Notes: generated by a model not told the origin, from the sequence alone. DNA of 64,000 nucleotides from Nocardia sp. BSTN01 (GCF_015354405.1 NZ_JADKYP010000015.1:1-64000), one strand, 5' to 3'. Positions 17,333 to 26,235 are shown, numbered from the stretch's first letter. Program-made: numbers and translations.

Positions 17333-17877
17333 CAGATCCGGTCGCCGCGAGATCCGATGAGACGATTCGGGTCATCGTTGAGCACAACGACCGATGGCTG
17401 TTCAAGTCTCTGCGCGGGAGGTCCGTGAGGAGGATCAACTGGAAAGCGGACCACTTCGAACTCGTATTGGATGACGACCACTTTCGCATTCTGATCGGGT
17501 ACGACGCTGAACTGTGCGCTAAATCCGTCGCCAAGGACTCCCCCGACCGGCATCGAATCGACTATTGGGACCGCACTCAGGTTGAAGAATTCCTCGACGC
17601 GAGGATCGTTTCGGCCGTATTCTTCAAGACTGGAACAGTTCGTCTCGGGCTCAAGAACGGGTGGATACTTTTTATCGACGCCGACCGACAAGATTTCCCT
17701 CTTGAGGTGCAGTTCGGACATCGAGTCGTCTGGAATACTGCAGGGATAGCAGACCATTCCATATTCGAAATCCAGCCGCTGGATGCATGGACGGGACAAT
17801 CTGTCACTCCGCCGCATTGGCCAGGGCGGCCGGACTACTTGAAAGACAAGCCCGAATCGGACGATATCAACGATTGA
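17329..17877 (+). CDS. Second immunity-type protein of toxin operon
   Basis: 182 residues, soluble, acidic, beta-rich, starting at a GTG that overlaps the pentapeptide gene stop by 4 nt. The pattern (GRSVRRINWKADHFELVLDD, then HFRILIGYDAEL, later FFKTGTVRLGLKNGWILFID) resembles the DUF6188-like proteins common in actinobacterial toxin-immunity loci. No catalytic residues stand out. It is the last gene of the operon, so a second immunity protein is the best guess. Confidence 0.7.
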   Translation: MTDPVAARSDETIRVIVEHNDRWLFKSLRGRSVRRINWKADHFELVLDDDHFRILIGYDAELCAKSVAKDSPDRHRIDYWDRTQVEEFLDARIVSAVFFKTGTVRLGLKNGWILFIDADRQDFPLEVQFGHRVVWNTAGIADHSIFEIQPLDAWTGQSVTPPHWPGRPDYLKDKPESDDIND

Positions 17878-17967
17878 CGATCCGGGGTCTTCGCCGGAAC
17901 TTGCGCGCGTGCGATCAGCCCGAATCTCGTTGCCGTGCCGCAGGTCTCGTTCACCGGCGCCCCAACG

Positions 17968-18845
17968 TCACGGCACCGGATGATTCTGGAACAGTTGCCA
18001 CATGCGATCGCGGACATCGACGCCTCGGTCGCCGCTCGGCCAATCATGGCTGCCTGCTTTGTATTTGCGCCATACGACGTTGGCGCCCTGCTCGCAGGAA
18101 TACCGGTACCCTTCCGCCACTTCGGGGCCGGTTTCGGTGCCGGCGTCGTTGCTGCAGCCGATGGTACCGCGCCACTGGAGGTGAGCCGCGAAGACCGGTG
18201 CCTGGGTGAAGTCGTTGTCGGCGGTGAAGAAGCCGAAGGAGAGTTTGCGGATCGGGACGCCGTCTTCGCAGCCGCCGTGTGAGCCGCCGGCGTACATCGC
18301 TACCGCGCCCAGCTGGGCTGATGCGGCGCAGGCCATGCGGGAGGTCATTTGCCCGCCGTTGGAGTGGCCGGTCATGTAGACCCGCTTGGTGTCTACACAG
18401 CGGTAGCCCTCGATATCGGCGATGACCTTCAGGAGGAAGTCGACGTCGGTCCTGTTGCCGTTTCGAAGTACCAGCTGCGGTTGGGTTCGGGTACGTCTTT
18501 CTTGCCACCCAGCGGGTAGGCGACGATGAACTTGTGCCGTGCGGCGAACGGCGTCCAGCCGGATTGGTTCTCATACGTAGTTGGATTGCTCCCGCCGCCG
18601 TGAAGGGCTATCAGTAGCGGCGCGGCACTGGTCAGGCCGCTGGGGACGCGGAGGAGATACCGCTGGTCGTTGATGGTGCGTGTCTCCGAGGTGGCGGCCA
18701 GCGAGCAGGCTGCCGGTGAAGCGTCCGGCTCGCCTGGAGGAGCCGACTCGGCCACGGCGACCGCGCTCGGCATCGCCAGCGCGAAGATGGCAGTAATGAC
18801 TGTGACGGCCCGCGACACCGGTCGGTATGTAGGGATGCGATGCAA
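17968..18845 (-). pseudogene. PHB depolymerase-like esterase, frameshifted
   Basis: Two abutting frames together make one secreted alpha/beta hydrolase of the polyhydroxybutyrate depolymerase / LpqC esterase type. The N-terminal part has a signal peptide (RAVTVITAIFALAMPSAVAVA) and LLIALHGGGSNP (oxyanion region). The C-terminal part has GHSNGGQM (nucleophile Ser) and AGSHDWP (catalytic His). The frame is lost near 18450: one extra base after ETATG would restore reading into DVDFLLKVIADIEGYR. TTG at 18845 is taken as start because GGAGG stands 5 nt before it. Either a true pseudogene or a one-base sequence error. Confidence 0.75.
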
Positions 18846-18904
18846 CGAATCCTCCCGCCCCACAGGAAAATTGAATTACTGCCGTTCAAAACTATCGCAG
18901 AGCG

Positions 18905-19300
18905 GGTTGGTTCGCTGAGGTTCGACGCCATTTGTGACAGTTCCCCGAAGTGCCCTCGATGAATGAGATTCCCCGGTACGTCCAGGACGGTGATCCTCCG
19001 GAATCGGCTACGGCATCATGGCGCCTACGTCCGAGGGGCCCGATCCGAAAACGCTGGATCACGCGTTGCGGCGGCGCCGACTCCGGGACCAACTCCGTCG
19101 ACGGACCTTTCCCGGACTGGTACACCGGCACGTATTCCTCGAAGACCACGCCGCGCTCCCGCAGGGCGGCCACGGCGGCCTCGACATCGTCGACGTAGAG
19201 GGCAACTGCTGCCGCAGCAGCGCTTCCGGCGCGGGATCACCGATACGACCACCAAGGCGATGCAGCCCATCCTCGGATATTCGAACGGGCGGCAACCAGG
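18905..19300 (-). pseudogene. VOC (glyoxalase-like) protein remnant
   Basis: The stretch AAVALYVDDVEAAVAALRER, then GVVFEEY (about 19215-19130) is a clear VOC-superfamily beta-alpha element. Upstream in the same frame a stop interrupts the N-terminal half (near 19240). Downstream the expected ending appears in another frame (ITVLDVPGNLIH, about 18985-18950). At least one frameshift and one stop therefore break the gene. The original would have been a metal-dependent isomerase, dioxygenase or resistance protein; too little remains to say. Confidence 0.5.
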
Positions 19301-19461
19301 GCGGGCAGCCCCTCGGGGCGCGGCTCCTCCGCAGGTCTCACCCTCGCGAGCAGGCGGTCCGCAAACCTCCAAAAGCCCGCCGATCCGCTCCGAAACACAA
19401 TCACTTCACACTATGCTGGCTCGAACACTGAAACCTGATGCAGTTTTTCGGGAGGAACACC

Positions 19462-19692
19462 ATGAAGCGGCTTGCCATCCTCGTAGCCGCAATCGCTGCC
19501 TTCTGGATCGCCCCGGCCGGGATCGCCGGCGCGGAAACCGGAATCCCCTTGGAGTACAACAACACCGACGAGATCACTGCGAACCGGCCTGTCGTCCTGC
19601 AAACCGGATCGACGGTGATCGATCTGCTCGCGTACATCGGGGCGGGATGCATCGGCAGCTGGAGCCCGGCCCCGCCCGCGCACTGCCTCTGA
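19462..19692 (+). CDS. Small secreted protein
   Basis: 76 residues starting at ATG 19462, chosen because GGAGG lies 6 nt upstream. Signal peptide with basic MKRL start, hydrophobic core and cleavage near GIAGA. The mature peptide is only about 50 residues, ends in Cys-Leu and carries two cysteines (AGCIG and AHCL) that could form one disulfide. Tiny exported proteins of this layout are common in Nocardia and have no assigned function. Confidence 0.7.
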   Translation: MKRLAILVAAIAAFWIAPAGIAGAETGIPLEYNNTDEITANRPVVLQTGSTVIDLLAYIGAGCIGSWSPAPPAHCL

Positions 19693-19858
19693 CAATTCGA
19701 CCGCATGACGCGCCCGACGGAACCGACCTCCCTCCCGCCCGCGGCGCTCTGCGACAATAGGGATGTGAGCACCACCATCAGCCACACGAGTGGACATCGA
19801 CTCGGCGACCCGACCGGCGCCGCGACTGGGACAGCGGCGTTCGTCGCCCGGTAGTTCG

Positions 19859-20386
19859 ATGTCTGACCAGGAAGTACCGGGATCGCGATCCGCACCGGAG
19901 GCAACCGGAGCGGGCGCGCCGAAGGTCGTTCAGCTGCCGCGGCGTCCCCGGCGGGTGGCGGACGACGCCAAGCCACCGGGTAAGACGTGGCGTTCGGAGG
20001 GCGGCCGCGTCAACGATCCGCCGCCGACCAGGCCCGTCATGCGGTCGGAATTGCAGCGAGAGACCGGGTCGTGGCCGGTGGATTCGAGTACTGCGTGGCA
20101 TGGTCCCGCGGTGGCCGATACCGGCCCCGCGGTGGCCGATGAAGGTCCCGCATCGGTTCATGCGGGCCGTGCCGACCAGGACGCAAGCGTCGTCGACCTC
20201 GACGAATTGCGGCGGAAGCGAGCCGGTGAACGCGCCCCGGCCACCGGAATCCGGCGCATCGCCAAACCGCGCCGGATCGGCAAAGGTCCTGGTGATCGAT
20301 CCGGCGTCGAGAGCGGCGACGGCAACCCGGACGAGGCTCATGATTCTCCGTCGACCGACGGGTATACCGGTCGCCACCGCAAGTAG
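19859..20386 (+). CDS. Hypothetical disordered Arg/Pro-rich protein
   Basis: About 175 residues from ATG 19859 (the frame is open from 19790). Rich in Pro, Arg, Gly and Asp with no hydrophobic core, so probably disordered. It contains a short internal duplication (GPAVADTGPAVADEGPA) from an 18-nt direct repeat at about 20103-20140. It is followed after 120 nt by the amidase gene. Codon composition supports coding on this strand over the overlapping minus-strand frame, but not strongly. Confidence 0.45.
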   Translation: MSDQEVPGSRSAPEATGAGAPKVVQLPRRPRRVADDAKPPGKTWRSEGGRVNDPPPTRPVMRSELQRETGSWPVDSSTAWHGPAVADTGPAVADEGPASVHAGRADQDASVVDLDELRRKRAGERAPATGIRRIAKPRRIGKGPGDRSGVESGDGNPDEAHDSPSTDGYTGRHRK

Positions 20387-20505
20387 CCCTTGGCGGGCGT
20401 GCGACGCGTAAACCGAGATCGCCGCGCCACCAAATTTGTTCTATTTGCCCGTTTTTGGCGTTTTGACTACCCTCAGACCACCATCGAAGGTACGGGGGGA
20501 CGGTC

Positions 20506-21759
20506 ATGGATCTGCATCAACTTCGGTACGCGAATCCGGGCAGCTGGCAAGCCGCAGCCGACGATCTGCTGGCGGCGGCCAAGGATTGCGAAGAAGCCGT
20601 CGCCGAAATTCATGCCAATGGTTCGCGTCGGCTCGAGGAATCCTGGACCGACTATCTGGGGGAGATCGTGCGCGGGCGGATCTCCGACGTCACGGGGAAG
20701 CTGGAGGAGATCGGTGTCCTGTTGCGGGGCGCCGTCACCGCGCTGGACACGCTCGAGGATGCGGCTCGGATCGCGCAGGCACAGGCCGGTTCGGCGATCA
20801 CGGCGGGAACGGTCGCGGGCCTGGAACTCGAGGGCGACGTTCTGGTCGTACCTGCCGGACACCATGATCCGGACACCGCGGCGGATGACTGCCGGCGGTA
20901 CAACGCGCTGATCAAGGATGCGATCGACGCGGCGGATCGCGCCGACCGGGAAGTCGCCGGCGCGCTGCGCAAACTGAATATCAACGTCGACACCAGCTCG
21001 CTCGACGATGCGCTGAAACAGCAGTCCGCGGCGGTGGCCGACGCGCTCGACGCCATTCGCGAGACCCTGCCGCAAGGCCAGCCTCCCGATGTGGTGAAGG
21101 CGTGGTGGGACTCGCTGGCCGTCGATCGACGCAAGCAACTCATGTTGGCGGTGCCGGTCGAACTGCACGATCTCAACGGGATCCCCGACAGCGTGAAGAA
21201 GGAACTCGAAGGTTCCAACGGCTACAACGCGGTCAAGGCGGTGCAGTTCGCTCGCGACCACGCGAACGACACGTCGATCGACAAATTCCAGAACAACTGC
21301 GCGAACTTCGTTTCCACCACGCTCGCGTCGGCCGGTCTCGATTACAAAGGCACTCTGACCACCGATTCGGACGGCTGGAACCGCAGCCGGGCGGCGGGGA
21401 TCGACTTCGATCCGCCGGGGCCCGGTTCCCTGCAGGGACTGAGCCACAGCGATACTTGGTTCAATGCGGAGAAGCAGAAGAACTTCTTCCTGAACAACGG
21501 GGCGCAGGAGGTCGGGACGGCCGGGGCGAAACCCGGGGATCTCGTGTATTGGGAGCACACGCAGAACGTCGGCGACTACAAGCCGGGCGAAGCGCACCAC
21601 ACGGCGGTCGTGACCGCGGTACTTCCCAACGGTGACATCCTCTATTCCCAGCACACCACCAACGGCAAGGATTTCAGCCTGACCGACCGGATCGGATTCT
21701 CGAATCAGGACGGCGGCACACAGAACGTCCGAATCATTCGGCCGAAGGAGACCTGGTAG
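20506..21759 (+). CDS. WXG-type exported putative amidase (Amidase_6)
   Basis: 417 residues. The N-terminal about 180 residues are helical with a WXG-like turn (W47-T-D), typical of type VII-exported effectors. A linker with the actinobacterial pattern AWWDSL...RRKQL...P...LNGIPDSV (199-230) leads to a C-terminal papain-like domain of Amidase_6 type: catalytic Cys265 in NNCANFVS and His364/His365 in HHTAVVTAV, with GDLVYWEH between. Expected to act outside the cell, perhaps on peptidoglycan or as an antibacterial effector. A G-rich ribosome site stands before the ATG. The next two genes follow closely, so it heads a three-gene unit. Confidence 0.8.
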   Translation: MDLHQLRYANPGSWQAAADDLLAAAKDCEEAVAEIHANGSRRLEESWTDYLGEIVRGRISDVTGKLEEIGVLLRGAVTALDTLEDAARIAQAQAGSAITAGTVAGLELEGDVLVVPAGHHDPDTAADDCRRYNALIKDAIDAADRADREVAGALRKLNINVDTSSLDDALKQQSAAVADALDAIRETLPQGQPPDVVKAWWDSLAVDRRKQLMLAVPVELHDLNGIPDSVKKELEGSNGYNAVKAVQFARDHANDTSIDKFQNNCANFVSTTLASAGLDYKGTLTTDSDGWNRSRAAGIDFDPPGPGSLQGLSHSDTWFNAEKQKNFFLNNGAQEVGTAGAKPGDLVYWEHTQNVGDYKPGEAHHTAVVTAVLPNGDILYSQHTTNGKDFSLTDRIGFSNQDGGTQNVRIIRPKETW

Positions 21760-22155
21760 TTGAAGCGCCTCACGATCGTGTCCGCAGCGCTCTTTCTCGC
21801 CTGCTTCGCAGCTGCCGTCCTTCTCCTGGCGGTGGCCGATCACAAGCTGGATGAGCGGGCCGACGCTCTTCTCGAATCACATTGTGCGCGAAGCGTTCCC
21901 GTTCCGACGGCTGCCACCGCGTCGAGCTGGGCCGCGACAGTCCTCTTGATCTGTGCCGCCGCGGCAGCAGTGGTGTTCCTCGTGTCCGCCACGCGTTTCT
22001 CCTCGACGCCGGCAACGGTCCTCGGGGTCGTTGTCGCGGCCTCGGCGGTGATCATCAGCATCGGTTACGCACTGGTCGTGGGATCTGCACTGCTGCAACC
22101 GAATACCGATGAACCGATCTCGCCTCGCTACCATCCGTGCGAAGCGTTCTTCTGA
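21760..22155 (+). CDS. Three-helix membrane protein, possible amidase immunity
   Basis: 131 residues with transmembrane segments at about 4-26, 57-78 and 83-108 and cysteines near the N-terminal loop (HCARS) and the C-terminus (PCEAFF). The TTG start immediately follows the amidase stop with no gap, so translation is coupled. A membrane protein encoded directly after an exported amidase is where an immunity protein facing the cell exterior would be expected; this is inference from order only. Confidence 0.7.
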   Translation: MKRLTIVSAALFLACFAAAVLLLAVADHKLDERADALLESHCARSVPVPTAATASSWAATVLLICAAAAAVVFLVSATRFSSTPATVLGVVVAASAVIISIGYALVVGSALLQPNTDEPISPRYHPCEAFF

Positions 22156-22167
22156 CAGGGCTGCACC

Positions 22168-22491
22168 ATGACAGACGTCTGCATCGACCCCGCGACCGCG
22201 CAACAGGCCGGGGTGGACATCTCCACCAACAGCACCGAATCCCGCACCCGGGTCGAGCAACAATTCGATGAGATAGAACCCGCGCGGCAAGCGAACGAAG
22301 GCTGGCAGACCGGGCCCGCGCTCGTCGATTTCGCGTCGGCGCGAAAGCAGGACATCCTGTCGAGCCTGACAGAACTCGAGAGCATCGGAAAGAAGATCGT
22401 CGAGATCGTCAGCGCGCGAACGAGTGTCGACGAACGGTACGCGACCAGTCTCGGTCGAATCGGCAAGGCCGTGGACTCCATGTCCGAATAA
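22168..22491 (+). CDS. WXG100-like small helical protein
   Basis: 107 residues, helical hairpin-like, no signal peptide. The position of the turn (EGWQTGPALVDFA, W46) matches WXG100 proteins, although the glycine is displaced (WQTG). It follows the membrane protein by 12 nt and closes the 20506-22491 unit. Probably the small secretion partner of the amidase effector. Confidence 0.65.
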   Translation: MTDVCIDPATAQQAGVDISTNSTESRTRVEQQFDEIEPARQANEGWQTGPALVDFASARKQDILSSLTELESIGKKIVEIVSARTSVDERYATSLGRIGKAVDSMSE

Positions 22492-22509
22492 CAGCCGAAC
22501 GGCCCCGTC

Positions 22510-23781
22510 TCACCCCGGCATTGCGGGCTTGTTGTTCAAATTCAGCGGCTCGGTGCGGGGAAAGGTCACCGGCAGGGCCGTCAATGCTCGGTGGAACGGG
22601 CCGGGCCGCCAGCTCGGGGCGTCGGTCGCGAGCTCGATTTCGGGCAGGGCGTCGAGGAGTTGGTCGATCGCTTCCTGGGCGATCAGGTACGCGATCGACT
22701 GGGCGGGGCAGGCGTGGGGGCCGATGCCCCAGGCCAGGTGCGACCGGTTGCCGGTCATGTCGTCGCTGCGAATCACGGGATCGTTGTTGCAGGCCGACAT
22801 ACTGATCACGACCGGTTGATTGGCGGGGAGCCAGACATCGTCGATCAGCATCGGCTGGCGCGGGTAGGTGATCAGCAGGTTCGCCAAGGGCGGGTCGTTG
22901 AACAGCACCTCGTCCACCGCGTCGCGGGAGGAGAGATTCCCGCCGAGCACACTGCCGCCGAAACGGTCGTCGGTGAGTACCAGCAGCAAGGTGTTGGCGA
23001 TCAGGTTCAGCTCGAATTCGATTCCGGTGCCGTAGATCTGCGACACATGATGCGAGACCTCGGTGTCGTCGAGGGCGGCCGGGTGTTGTTGCAGGACCGA
23101 CGTGATGTCGTTGCCCGGGGTGGCTCGTTTGAGGCGCACCAGGCTCATCAGCGCCTCGCCGAGGATACGGTTGCCCTGTTCGGCGTCGACGCCTTCGAGC
23201 AGTTTGGCCGTACCGGCGGCGACCTGCGCGCCGATCTCCGGCGGGCATCCGAGCATGACGTTCACGAGCTCGAATGCGAGTGGATAGATGTACTGGGTGA
23301 TCAGTTCCGCCTGGCCGTCCTGGCAGAAGCTGTTGATCAGGGGAAGTGTGGCCTTCTCGACCGCCGCGCGCAGCGAGTGCAGATCGACGGCGTCGATACC
23401 GGCGTTGATGGCCTCACGGTAGCGGTGGAAATCGGCGCCGGAACTGCGGCTGGCCATCGGACGCCATTCCAGCAGCGGGAGGATCGGGCAATCCGAGGGC
23501 ACCGTCTGCTGCCACACGCGCGGGTCGGCGGGAAAGTGTTCGGGATCGTTGAGGATGCGCACCGCGGTGCGATAGCCGATCACCAGGGTGGCGGGCACGC
23601 CCGGCGCCAGTTCGACGGGTGCGAGTGAGCCATACCTGCTGCGCATTTCGCGGTAGACCCGATGTGGGTCGTCGGAGAAATCCGGGGTGTACAACGGGAC
23701 GCGCGGGCCGTCGGAACTCGTCGGCGAGCCGTGGGCGACGGGGCACATCGTCGGGCGGGTCGGGAACTGTGACGTAGTCAT
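22510..23781 (-). CDS. Cytochrome P450 lacking the ExxR motif (CYP157-like)
   Basis: 423 residues from ATG 23781 (a TTG one codon upstream is also open; GGAG lies about 7 nt before the ATG). The haem-ligand region reads HLAWGIGPHACPAQ with Cys358, but Trp replaces the usual Phe and Pro the Gly after Cys. The I-helix (YGTGIEFELN) keeps an acid but has Phe for the conserved Thr. The K-helix region reads DEVLFNDPPLANLLITYPR, without the ExxR arginine. This combination resembles the actinobacterial CYP157 family, which lacks ExxR. It lies convergent to the WXG-like gene and downstream of an APH-like kinase gene; no ferredoxin gene or conservon is near. Confidence 0.85.
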   Translation of the reverse strand: MTTSQFPTRPTMCPVAHGSPTSSDGPRVPLYTPDFSDDPHRVYREMRSRYGSLAPVELAPGVPATLVIGYRTAVRILNDPEHFPADPRVWQQTVPSDCPILPLLEWRPMASRSSGADFHRYREAINAGIDAVDLHSLRAAVEKATLPLINSFCQDGQAELITQYIYPLAFELVNVMLGCPPEIGAQVAAGTAKLLEGVDAEQGNRILGEALMSLVRLKRATPGNDITSVLQQHPAALDDTEVSHHVSQIYGTGIEFELNLIANTLLLVLTDDRFGGSVLGGNLSSRDAVDEVLFNDPPLANLLITYPRQPMLIDDVWLPANQPVVISMSACNNDPVIRSDDMTGNRSHLAWGIGPHACPAQSIAYLIAQEAIDQLLDALPEIELATDAPSWRPGPFHRALTALPVTFPRTEPLNLNNKPAMPG

Positions 23782-23927
23782 CAACCACTCCAGTTGTCGT
23801 ATCGCGCGCCTGGTCGAACCGCATGAGGGGATGTCGCGCGCGTCGAAGGCTGCGCTGGTCGCATCCGGACGACCCTGGCCGGGGCGACCATCGGCAGCAC
23901 GATGATCATTCGTGGTAAAGCGTTACA

Positions 23928-25100
23928 TCAGACGCCGAGGGCGCCCAGGGAATCGTTGTCGTCGATGGCCGTGGTGATGCGTCGTAACAGGGTCAGGCAG
24001 GTTTCGTTCGACTGCATCTTGGGTTGGTAACTCGCGCGTCCGATGGTGAAAGCCCATGCGGCGTAGGCGAACATCGACTGCTGGCGGTAGAGCAACCAGG
24101 CGTCGTCGAAGGCGGGCGGCTTACCGCCGGCCTCCCCCAGTTCGTCCAGGTACGCCGCGAGCAGGTCCCTGTCCCACACTCGGCGGTCTTCCGGCTCGCA
24201 TCCGGAGTTGACGGTGTAGGCGAAATCGTGTGCCCATCCACCTCGCATGACGACCTGCCAGTCCACGAAACCCATGCGGCCGGCGCTGGTGACGTAGGTC
24301 TGCCCGATGTGGGGATCGCCGTGCAGCAGCGTCGGCGGAACCTCCTCGGTCGCGATGGCCACCGCCCGCTCCACACCGGCCCACAGCCGTTCGCTGCTGC
24401 CGTGCAGGGATGGCGGGACGACGTCCTCCGCGCGGCGAAGGCCCACCTCGCACCGCTTCTTCATATCGATCGCGGACAGGTACACGTCGAGCATGTACGC
24501 GGGGGTGTTGAGGGCGTCGATCGCCTCGGATTCCCAGAAGGTGCCGTGCAGCCGGGCGAGATTGCGGACCAGATCCTCGGCTTGTTCGCGGGTGATCGAC
24601 GCGGTGGGCTCGCTGAACACGGCGCCGCGGGTCGCGGCGATGTCCTCCATCAGGGCGATCGACCGCCAGGACGCCGGATCGGACGCCCCCCAGTATCCGA
24701 TCGGTGCCTCGATGTCGACAGCCGGCCGGAAGTCGCGGAAGAACCGGGTTTCCCCGTCGATCATCTTTCCGCCGCCCAGCAGGATTCGCTGACTGAAACT
24801 GGTGGTGGTCTTGGCGAACAACCGGGTCGGCAGCTGCGCCCTGGTTCCCGCCTCGTTGTATTCGACCCGGATCGCGACCCTCGTCGAGGTGCCGCTACTG
24901 CCGTCGGAGGTCTCGAAGCTCGTCACCTCGGCCTCGGGAACATCGCGGCACAGCACGGCGGTCAGCCATTCGGGGGTGACGTGATCTCCGGAGATCGGTA
25001 CGTCGGTCAGGGAGCGCGATCTCGGCCCGCGAATCTTCTCACCCAGCATCCGGGTCCCGACGGTGACAGAACGACCGAGCAACCAGAGCTTGTGATTCAC
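23928..25100 (-). CDS. Phosphotransferase family protein (APH-like kinase)
   Basis: About 390 residues of the aminoglycoside phosphotransferase / EcKinase-like fold. Visible: N-lobe strands with LPTRLFAKTT (ATP-binding lysine), the catalytic loop LLHGDPHIGQTYV and the metal-binding loop GFVDWQVVMRG. Its substrate is probably a small hydroxylated molecule; such kinases often sit beside P450 or acyl-CoA genes. GTG 25100 is proposed because the preceding 50 codons have poor composition. It lies 146 nt upstream of the P450 on the same strand, so the two may be co-transcribed. Confidence 0.85.
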   Translation of the reverse strand: MNHKLWLLGRSVTVGTRMLGEKIRGPRSRSLTDVPISGDHVTPEWLTAVLCRDVPEAEVTSFETSDGSSGTSTRVAIRVEYNEAGTRAQLPTRLFAKTTTSFSQRILLGGGKMIDGETRFFRDFRPAVDIEAPIGYWGASDPASWRSIALMEDIAATRGAVFSEPTASITREQAEDLVRNLARLHGTFWESEAIDALNTPAYMLDVYLSAIDMKKRCEVGLRRAEDVVPPSLHGSSERLWAGVERAVAIATEEVPPTLLHGDPHIGQTYVTSAGRMGFVDWQVVMRGGWAHDFAYTVNSGCEPEDRRVWDRDLLAAYLDELGEAGGKPPAFDDAWLLYRQQSMFAYAAWAFTIGRASYQPKMQSNETCLTLLRRITTAIDDNDSLGALGV

Positions 25101-25339
25101 GCACGTATCTCGATTCCACTGTAAGACAACGATTATCCGAGCGAACCGGCGCCCGCACCGATCGCAGCGCCAGAAGCACAGTACCCTACAGCACTCGAAA
25201 GCATTGCAAGACAATAAAATACCTATTGCTTCAATTCTTCGATGCCACATGTCGACAGGCGGAACGGAGTTACCCGTCGGTATCCCGAGGGGAGTAGCCG
25301 AGGGTGCCGATCACCACGACGACGGTCGGCCCCGCCGGT

Positions 25340-25741
25340 TCATTCCGGCGCGCAGTCACGGCCGCCGGCCGCGATCAGCAGCGCGGCGAAGGCGAGCGGC
25401 GCGATCGTCTGATAACCGATCCAGAGCTCGCCGGCCGTCCGGTTGCCCTGCCATGCCAGCAGCAGCGCGACGACGGTCACGATCGACCAGCCGCTGTCGT
25501 AGCCGATCATGAGCCGCATATACGTGCTCATCGAGCGGCTGCGCAGGTAGGCGAGTTCACTGCCGCCCGCGATGAGCAGGGCCGCGGCGCAGGCGATCAG
25601 CAGCCAGGTGGCGACACCGAGCCGATGACTCAGCGGTTCCGCACCGGCGACGTAGACGGCGGCGAGCAGTATTTTGACGGCGCCGTCGGCAAGAATGCCG
25701 ACGGCTTGCCCGGCGATCGGCGTCGACGGAGTGCGAATCAT
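25340..25741 (-). CDS. Four-helix membrane protein
   Basis: 133 residues with four hydrophobic segments (about 12-32, 38-60, 80-100 and 108-128). The ATG overlaps the stop of the DUF1772-type remnant at 25738 (ATGA). A GGGCGGGGGA run precedes it. No family is recognised beyond small DoxX/DUF-type integral membrane proteins. Because its upstream partner is truncated, its own promoter may be gone. Confidence 0.65.
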   Translation of the reverse strand: MIRTPSTPIAGQAVGILADGAVKILLAAVYVAGAEPLSHRLGVATWLLIACAAALLIAGGSELAYLRSRSMSTYMRLMIGYDSGWSIVTVVALLLAWQGNRTAGELWIGYQTIAPLAFAALLIAAGGRDCAPE

Positions 25742-25998
25742 CGTTCCCCCGCCCGTTGGATGGAGGGCGATCGGTGCGGATTTTCCCGCATCCGCCCGAT
25801 ATTGTCGTCGGTCGAGGTGAATCCGACGACCGCGACGATCACCAGAATGAATGCCATTACGGCGCAACCGGTTCGGGTGAAATGGAACAATTCCCAACGG
25901 CGCAGGATGTCGGCGTAATCCGCGGGCGGGGTGCCCACCGCCCATCGTTTGATCTGCTGGTTGATCGGCACATTCCCGAATCGCGTCACCAGGAACAC
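25738..25998 (-). pseudogene. DUF1772 (anthrone oxygenase-like) gene, 5' part lost
   Basis: The last about 85 residues match DUF1772 membrane proteins: FGNVPINQQIKRWAVGTPPA, DYADILRRWELFHFTRT and a final transmembrane helix. Relatives are about 150-165 residues with two more helices before this point; here the frame upstream of about 25998 turns into noise. A TetR fragment on the other strand begins at the same base, so both lost their 5' ends at one junction. Confidence 0.65.
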
Positions 25999-26235
25999 GT
26001 CTTCCGCGATCGGATCCGGCACACGCTGCCGGTCGTGACGCGGGCGGTCGCTCGCGGGGAGCTGCCCGAGGGCACCGATCCGGCGGAGATGATCAAAACG
26101 CTTGTGGCGCCGATCTATTTCCGCGTATTGATCACCGGAGAGCGGGTGGACGACGAGACCGCGGACGCTGCCGCGAGACTGGCGCTGACGAGCGCGCGTG
26201 CCGGTCTGTTCGCCGGACACGGCCGGCCCCAGTGA
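25999..26235 (+). pseudogene. TetR regulator C-terminal fragment
   Basis: About 78 residues of a TetR_C ligand domain: VFRDRIRHTLPVVTRAVARG, then ELPEGTDPAEMIKTLVAPIYFR and VLITGERVDDETADAAAR. The DNA-binding HTH half is absent and the upstream frame (from 25756) overlaps the DUF1772 remnant as nonsense. It cannot act as a regulator. It was probably once divergent from the DUF1772 gene that it controlled. Confidence 0.7.

Noticed and set aside
20473-21843. Minus-strand open frame of 456 codons
   Set aside because: Antisense of the amidase gene; the plus strand has a catalytic Cys/His domain and a ribosome site.
25756-26235. Intact 159-residue plus-strand protein
   Set aside because: Only the last 78 residues match a TetR domain; the first half overlaps DUF1772 coding sequence on the other strand.
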